From NCBI GenBank assembly GCA_022432975.1, contig CM039512.1, forward strand, positions 67,511-131,510: a stretch of DNA of 64,000 nt, in the 5' to 3' direction. Below the pieces are notes generated by a model. The model was not told the DNA's origin, searched no databases, and saw only the letters and a list, made by a program, of their open reading frames with translations. This document shows, piece by piece, positions 59,081 to 64,000 of this stretch. Both the position numbers and the translations under genes were made by a program. The number at the start of each line of letters is the position of its first letter. Positions within the stretch are counted from its first letter, which is position 1. This DNA comes from Begonia masoniana. Its lineage: Eukaryota; Streptophyta; Magnoliopsida; Cucurbitales; Begoniaceae.

Positions 59081-59638
59081 TAGGCTAGAACTTTGTTAGT
59101 TCATTTAGGAATTAAGTAATCAGTTCTAGGGATAATCTTGTCAGTTTAATTTGATATGAATAATAACCAATAAGATGATTTATTTTTCTCAATAAGATGA
59201 GTTGATTTATCAATATGATGAGTTAATATCTCAAATACGTTTTATTTATCTATTCTTATGGCAGTCTGTGTGCAATATCAAAACTAAATTTTTATGATAC
59301 TTTAGACTTTATCTTCTGGATTCTCGTCGGGGTTGTTGCCGCTTTAGCCGTGGTTTGGCGTTTAGGCTTTTGCACCCATTTACGAGATATTTGAGGATTG
59401 ATTCTAAAGTATTATGGAAAGAAATTGATTGTTTTGATATGGGTAATTCACAGCTTACATAAGGAGAAGTTAATGGAACAATAAGGAGTTATTGATAATT
59501 CAATAAGATATTTCAATAAATCAATACGAGAAAAAGTGATCATCAATAAGGTCTATTATATCATTTCAAATTACACTTCTAAGATTGATCTTAGAAAAGA
59601 TTTGCTTTTTTCTTAAATGAATTAACTTATTTCTAAAA
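59081..59638 (+). promoter_or_regulatory. Viral leader with a ladder of mini-uORFs
   Basis: 558 nt between primer site and the first large ORF. It contains at least four tiny ORFs: ATG at 59,156 (5 codons with stop), 59,175 (7 codons), 59,197 (ATG AGT TGA) and 59,215 (ATG ATG AGT TAA). Short ORFs in caulimovirid leaders are known to take part in ribosome shunting or reinitiation. Whether that applies here is inference. Confidence 0.6.
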
Positions 59639-60697
59639 ATGAATTTTTCTGATATTTCAAATACCTCTTCAAATGCTACTAAGAATGAACAAACAGTAGA
59701 AGTCTCTCAAAACTCTTTACTAAATCAATGGTCTATTCCAGTAATAGAAACCAAAGAAATTTACAAATTAGGAACCTTTGAATTCCTTTTCAAAAATGCT
59801 ATCAAAATCTCTGAACAAACTATGTGTTTAGATTCCAATGATAAAACTCTTAAACTTTTAAGTTTAAAAGATATCCAAAAATATTTCAAAAAATTTAAAT
59901 ATATCCACATAGGATTAATTCAAATTGCTTTTAAACCCTTAACCCTTCCAGGTTTAAATGCAAGTATTCTAGCTAATCTACGTGACGCTCGAAATCAAAA
60001 CTGGAAAAACTCTCTGATGGGAGTTATTCAAACCAGTTTATGTCATGGCCCAATATACTTTAATGTATATCCAAATCTCAATCTGTCTTTGACAGATCCC
60101 AATCTGTTTGAGGCAATCACCTTGAACATTCAAACTCATGGTTATGATTTCCTTCCCGGATCAGAAACCATTGCGGTTATATACCGTATAAATTACAAAT
60201 TAATGAATACATTGTGTCCCAATGCCATCATTAGAGAAATTCCTGGCAAAACTATGGTAATAGAAAGTAATCTATTATCTACCAATATAGCTATTCCTCG
60301 TCTCATAGACTGGGAAGAAGTTACCTTTCCAACTACATGGACAATTCCTCAAGCCATACTTCAAAGATCCAGTATTAATTCTCAAATTGATCAAATCATT
60401 CAAACAGAGGATGGAGAAATTCAAATCCAATTTACTCCAGAAATTTCCAAAAGAATTTCTTTATCTAGGAGTATGTCAAATAGATCTAGTTTCTCTCCTT
60501 TCAAACCCATCGAGAATTCTAGTTCCAGACATTCAGTTTCTGGTTCTTCCCAATTACCTCAATCTCTCAACATTGAAGAGATTCAGGTTTCCAAAGAACA
60601 AATTCCTCATGGAGTTTACAAACATCCTACATTTGGTCAAGCGGACAACAAAAAGGATGATTCTCCAACTGCATCGGAAATGCAATTTAATCTCTAA
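59639..60697 (+). CDS. Caulimovirid movement protein (30K superfamily)
   Basis: 352 residues, intact frame. Members of this family form tubules through plasmodesmata and carry virus between cells. The core resembles caulimovirid 30K proteins: KYIHIGLIQIAFKPLTLPGL (residues ~89-108), the LRDARNQNW region, then SLMGVIQTSLCHGPIYFNVY and LPGSETIAVIYRINYKLMN. The C-terminal third is Ser/Gln-rich and probably unstructured. The stop overlaps the next start as TAATG (60,695-60,699), implying coupled translation of the coat-protein frame. The ATG at 59,639 is the first in a long frame after the leader. No break is seen in this ORF. Confidence 0.87.
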   Translation: MNFSDISNTSSNATKNEQTVEVSQNSLLNQWSIPVIETKEIYKLGTFEFLFKNAIKISEQTMCLDSNDKTLKLLSLKDIQKYFKKFKYIHIGLIQIAFKPLTLPGLNASILANLRDARNQNWKNSLMGVIQTSLCHGPIYFNVYPNLNLSLTDPNLFEAITLNIQTHGYDFLPGSETIAVIYRINYKLMNTLCPNAIIREIPGKTMVIESNLLSTNIAIPRLIDWEEVTFPTTWTIPQAILQRSSINSQIDQIIQTEDGEIQIQFTPEISKRISLSRSMSNRSSFSPFKPIENSSSRHSVSGSSQLPQSLNIEEIQVSKEQIPHGVYKHPTFGQADNKKDDSPTASEMQFNL

Positions 60698-62448
60698 TGG
60701 ATTTCTCTCCAGGATCTTTAATTAGGGATATTGTTAATGAAGAGTACCAAAAGCCTTCCAATGCTTTATTTCGCAAATGGATTCATCACCAGCATGCTGG
60801 GAATCCTTTCCAAATCATCAAAGAGCAATTTTACTCTTATCTTCAAAAAGAACAAACCTTTATGTTCTTTCCAAAATGGTACTGGGAGTACTATATTCCC
60901 AATTACACTTCGTCTATTGATGTCTTAGATCAATATGACAGCTTTCTAATCAATTGGCATACTAAAACAGGAGATGTTAAGTCAGTTCATCCCCCTTTCG
61001 AACCTATTCAGTTAATCAGCCAAGATAAAAGTTCTACTATTGAAGCTATTCCTCTAGTAGATACTTCTTCCAAAGACAAAGAAGTCATTATCGAAGCCAC
61101 CATACATCAACAGCTGAATTATACAAATATAAATCTCAATACAGTTGGCAATCAACTTCAAAGAATTGAGAAACAATTGGATAAACTACAAAAAGAAATT
61201 CCAAAAGAACTTCCCACCCAGGAGTATAAAGAAGCATCCACTTCCAAAGCTTTAGCCATTAGTCAACCTGATCTAAAGCCTCCTATATTCTTGTCAAATT
61301 TCAATTTCAAAAATCCAAATAAGGATAATGAGTTTATGGACGAATTAGTTAAAAGATTAAAATCTGTTAACTTATCTCCAATTACAAAATATGATGAGTT
61401 TAATTCAAATTCCAGTACTACTAGTACTGATTCTGATCTGGAAGAAATTCACCAAATGCAAATTACTTTTCCAAAATATGAAGACCCTTTGATTGAAAAT
61501 TCTTCATCTAATGTCCAACATTTATCACTAAATCGTATCAAATACAAAGACAATTTAGGTGGAGATACTTTCCGTCGTGTCTATTATCCAAGACCAACTC
61601 CTCCCGATATGCTTTGGGAAGAAAATTTCTTCAAAAGTCAAACTGCCTATTCAGCCAAAACTATTTATGAATGGAACATAGATGGTTTATCTGAATATCA
61701 GATTTACGAAGTTCTTCACAAAATGATGATGTATGCCAGCATTTGTCGTGCATCACATAACACTGACAAAGATATTGCCATTTTTATCATTAGTGGTTTC
61801 ATTGGCAGTCTCAAAGGATGGTGGGATAACATTCTCACTCAAGTTCAAAGAGAAGAAATTCTCAATGCTGTTAAAATTGAACAGCCATCTACTTCCCAAC
61901 CTCAGCAGGATAGTGTTTATACACTCATCCAATCCATCATCTACTATTTTGTTGGTTCGGTTGATCAGCGTCTAGAACGAGGCACCGAATTATTACAAAA
62001 TCTCAAATGTGGAGCTTTAACCAATTTTCGTTGGTATAAAGATGTTTTCATTGCCAAAGTCTTCCAAAGACCTGATGCCAATGCTCCTTATTGGAAATCC
62101 AAATTTATTGAGGGATTACCTCCTCAATTTGCAGAACGTGTCAAACAAGCTTTAAGTACTACCCAAAATGGTCACAATATTCCTTGGAATGATTTAACCT
62201 ATGGCCATCTTGTTAGTATTTGTCTTCAAACAGGTATCAACTTATGTAATGACATGAAGTTGCAATATCAAATTAAGAAACAAAATGTCACCGGCAAACA
62301 CGAGATAGGAGAATTCTGTCAACAATTTGCTTTTGATATGCCAATCCAATATCCTAAAAGAATAAGGGATAAAACCAAACATCATAAATCTCAAAATTAT
62401 AAAACTTATCAAAAGGCTAAGAGAAAAGCCAAGGCTAAAGAATGGTAA
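60697..62448 (+). CDS. Caulimovirid coat-protein region
   Basis: 583 codons up to a TAA at 62,446-62,448. The protein forms the capsid and binds the genome. A predicted coiled-coil segment, NQLQRIEKQLDKLQKE, lies near residues 150-165. An acidic Ser-rich stretch follows near 230-250. The capsid core (residues ~300-530) contains YEWNIDGLSEYQIYEVLHKM, GWWDNILT and WKSKFIEGLPPQFAERVK. The C-terminus is Lys-rich. The stop falls before the CCHC knuckle that normally belongs to this protein; the frame reopens immediately and carries the knuckle at 62,518-62,559. This suggests the stop is a degenerative change, though a genuine terminator cannot be excluded. Confidence 0.85.
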   Translation: MDFSPGSLIRDIVNEEYQKPSNALFRKWIHHQHAGNPFQIIKEQFYSYLQKEQTFMFFPKWYWEYYIPNYTSSIDVLDQYDSFLINWHTKTGDVKSVHPPFEPIQLISQDKSSTIEAIPLVDTSSKDKEVIIEATIHQQLNYTNINLNTVGNQLQRIEKQLDKLQKEIPKELPTQEYKEASTSKALAISQPDLKPPIFLSNFNFKNPNKDNEFMDELVKRLKSVNLSPITKYDEFNSNSSTTSTDSDLEEIHQMQITFPKYEDPLIENSSSNVQHLSLNRIKYKDNLGGDTFRRVYYPRPTPPDMLWEENFFKSQTAYSAKTIYEWNIDGLSEYQIYEVLHKMMMYASICRASHNTDKDIAIFIISGFIGSLKGWWDNILTQVQREEILNAVKIEQPSTSQPQQDSVYTLIQSIIYYFVGSVDQRLERGTELLQNLKCGALTNFRWYKDVFIAKVFQRPDANAPYWKSKFIEGLPPQFAERVKQALSTTQNGHNIPWNDLTYGHLVSICLQTGINLCNDMKLQYQIKKQNVTGKHEIGEFCQQFAFDMPIQYPKRIRDKTKHHKSQNYKTYQKAKRKAKAKEW

Positions 62449-63600
62449 AACATTCCTAAACCTTCTTTTACAAAGAGAAAGAAAAAATTTCAAAAAACTC
62501 CTAAATCCAAAATTAAATGTTTCAAATGTGGACAACTAGGTCATTATGCAAATAAATGTTTCAAAGCTAAAAAATTGAATGAGTTAGTTCATGATGAACA
62601 AACTAGAATTCAACTTTCAAAGATTTTCTTAGAATCCTCTGATTCAGAAGAAAGCCTTCCAAGCCATGATGATATGTCATCCTCGTCATCTTCTGAAGCT
62701 AATTGCATCAACAAATGCTGCAATCAAATTTCCAAATATTCCAAATTCTGTATCGTCTACATAGATGATATACTTGTCTTTTCCAATTCTATTGACCAAC
62801 ATTTTAGACATCTGAGAATTATTAAAGATGCTATGAAAACAAATGGTTTAGTTGTCTCGGCTCCTAAACTCAAACTTTTTCAAACTACTGTGAGATTCCT
62901 TGGTCATAATGTGCATCAAGGTACAATAATTCCAATTCAACGAAGTATTGAATTTGCTTCTAAATTTCCTGATGAGATTACTGAAAAAAAACAATTGCAA
63001 AGATTTTTAGGCAGTCTCAATTATCTGGGTGATTTTTATCCTAATTTAGCCCAGGATACTGCAATTTTATATCAAAGATTAAGACAACATCCTTCTCCAT
63101 GGACACCTGTCCATACTGCAGCAGTTCAAAAGATAAAAGTAAAAGCTCAAACACTTCCGTGTTTAGCACTTTCCAATTCTGAGTGGGAAAAAATTGTTGA
63201 AACAGATGCCTCTGATACAGGTTATGGAGGTATTCTAAAACAATTAAATCCGAATATTTCCAAAGAAGAACTGGTAAGATTTACTTCAGGTGCTTGGAAA
63301 CCAGTTCAAATAAATTATTCTACTGTCAAAAAAGAAGTTTTATCAATTGTCAAATGTATTACAAAATTTCAAGATGATTTACTCAATAAACATTTTGTTT
63401 TACGGGTTGATTGTTCTTCTGCAAAACAAATTTTGACCAAAGATGTTAAACATTTAGTTTCCAAACAAATATTTGCCAGATGGCAATCTGAGTTATCTGC
63501 TTTTGATTTTACTATCGAATATATCAAAGGTATTGATAATTCTCTTCCTGATTTTCTAACCAGAGAATTCTTGCAGGATGTTCACCCTAGTGAGGGGTAG
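62449..63600 (+). pseudogene. Caulimovirid polymerase remnant: zinc knuckle, end of RT, RNase H
   Basis: Open in the coat-protein frame from just after its stop to TAG at 63,598-63,600. First comes the CCHC knuckle CFKCGQLGHYANKC (62,518-62,559), then an acidic Ser-rich stretch. The sequence then jumps, near 62,720-62,745, directly to YIDDILVFS (62,758 on), the RT catalytic motif. The aspartic protease and the RT fingers and early palm, normally several hundred residues, are missing. RNase H follows, with ETDASDTGYGGIL, VDCSSAKQI and LPDFLTREF. The junction keeps the frame, but no active polymerase can be made. Confidence 0.88.
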
Positions 63601-64000
63601 ACCTAGAGGGAGACCTCGAGGTCGAGGTATTGGTTCTACTAATACCCATCGTATTTCCAATATCAATTTTCAAAAAGAATTTCCCACCTTAGGGGAAACC
63701 TCATCCGCGCAACCGGATAAGGCTCATTCAAAGAAAACTGCAAAAGAGGTCCTGCTTGAGAGTGGACCCCCTCTTATCAAAAAATCAGTGGCTGAGTCTT
63801 TACTCACACTTTCAAATCGAGATATAGTTCTCAATCACAAAGATGCTTGGTTTTTCAAAGAGAGATATATGGGAAGCCAGCATTATCTAATTACCGAGGG
63901 AAAGCTCCGATTTTACTATGAAGCTATTCTGCTCGATACAAATTCTGTCCAAATTCAGCATAATTATGTTGAAGAAGGAAATATCAAAAGTACAATGACT
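63578..64000 (+). CDS. Distal caulimovirid ORF, partial (runs off window)
   Basis: Starts at ATG 63,578, overlapping the end of the polymerase frame by 23 bases in another frame, and stays open for 141 codons to the window edge. The N-terminus contains RGRPRGRPRGRG, an Arg-Gly-rich stretch resembling an AT-hook. Next come FPTLGE and a charged region, then DAWFFKERYMGSQHYLITEG. By position it corresponds to the 3'-terminal ORF of several caulimovirid lineages, where the product is a translational transactivator/inclusion-body protein or unassigned. I cannot assign a function. Confidence 0.65.
   Translation, partial: MFTLVRGRPRGRPRGRGIGSTNTHRISNINFQKEFPTLGETSSAQPDKAHSKKTAKEVLLESGPPLIKKSVAESLLTLSNRDIVLNHKDAWFFKERYMGSQHYLITEGKLRFYYEAILLDTNSVQIQHNYVEEGNIKSTMT

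Larger units (their letters stand above)
59032..64000 (+). mobile_element. Endogenous pararetrovirus (Caulimoviridae), internally deleted
   Basis: Gene order and proteins are those of a plant pararetrovirus: tRNA-Met primer site, leader, movement protein, coat-protein region with zinc knuckle, RT/RNase H, distal ORF. There is no integrase and no LTR, as in caulimovirids. Caulimovirids do not integrate as part of replication; copies such as this enter chromosomes by host repair. This one has an in-frame stop and a large deletion in the polymerase region, and continues past the window. The genus is uncertain: a separate movement-protein ORF and a distal ORF fit several endogenous lineages. Confidence 0.9.

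Overview
The window looks like repeat-rich DNA from a flowering plant nucleus, most likely a eudicot. The evidence is CCCTAAA-type telomere-variant DNA, plant-type LTR retrotransposons primed by initiator tRNA-Met, a 5S-bearing Cassandra-type miniature element, an endogenous plant pararetrovirus, and intron-bearing relics of plant genes. The gene relics suggest Cucurbitaceae to me, but that is a weak guess. I see no clearly functional host gene. Almost all of the sequence is nested, duplicated or broken mobile DNA around at least three dead gene fragments.

Layout. 1-609: Cassandra-like TRIM with 5S-rRNA-like sequence in its LTRs. 1.6-1.9 kb: small Ty3/Gypsy relic. 2,030-6,736: a Ty3/Gypsy-derived fold-back structure. 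It has a 3.3-kb LTR carrying a 0.5-kb telomere-variant array, an integrase end, and an inverted second LTR piece, all flanked by one 5-bp target duplication. 7,536-10,977: non-autonomous LTR element with a matching 5-bp target duplication. 11.5-17.0 kb: O-fucosyltransferase-family pseudogene whose upstream region carries a 71-copy heptamer array. 17,226-24,942: young, nearly intact Ty3/Gypsy element inserted into an intron of that pseudogene. The downstream exon at 25.05 kb was then tandemly duplicated together with LTR sequence. 26.0-27.4 kb: degenerate second Ty3/Gypsy element. 28.1-29.3 kb: last exons of a dihydroorotate dehydrogenase gene, frameshifted. 33.7-34.0 kb: fragment of a berberine-bridge-enzyme-like gene. 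35.4-39.4 kb: eight tandem ~0.5-kb repeats, then about 3 kb of larger related duplications.

42.5-58.9 kb is a nest built on one decayed minus-strand Ty3/Gypsy (Tekay-like) element. Its 3' LTR (42.5-48.6 kb) holds another LTR and a palindromic element with a Pol III-like loop. Its reverse transcriptase is split by a third LTR, which itself holds a fourth LTR carrying 40 copies of a 68-bp satellite. Both nested LTR insertions lie at the same CACAT site of their host LTRs.

59.07-64.0 kb is an endogenous caulimovirid (pararetrovirus) on the plus strand: tRNA-Met primer site, leader with mini-uORFs, movement protein, coat-protein region, deleted polymerase region, and a distal ORF running off the window. 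It cannot encode a full polymerase, because the protease and the front half of the reverse transcriptase are missing.

The most unusual items are the two palindromic units (2,030-6,736 and 47,291-47,842), which share termini and 5-bp target duplications, and the short-palindrome clusters found in several LTRs.
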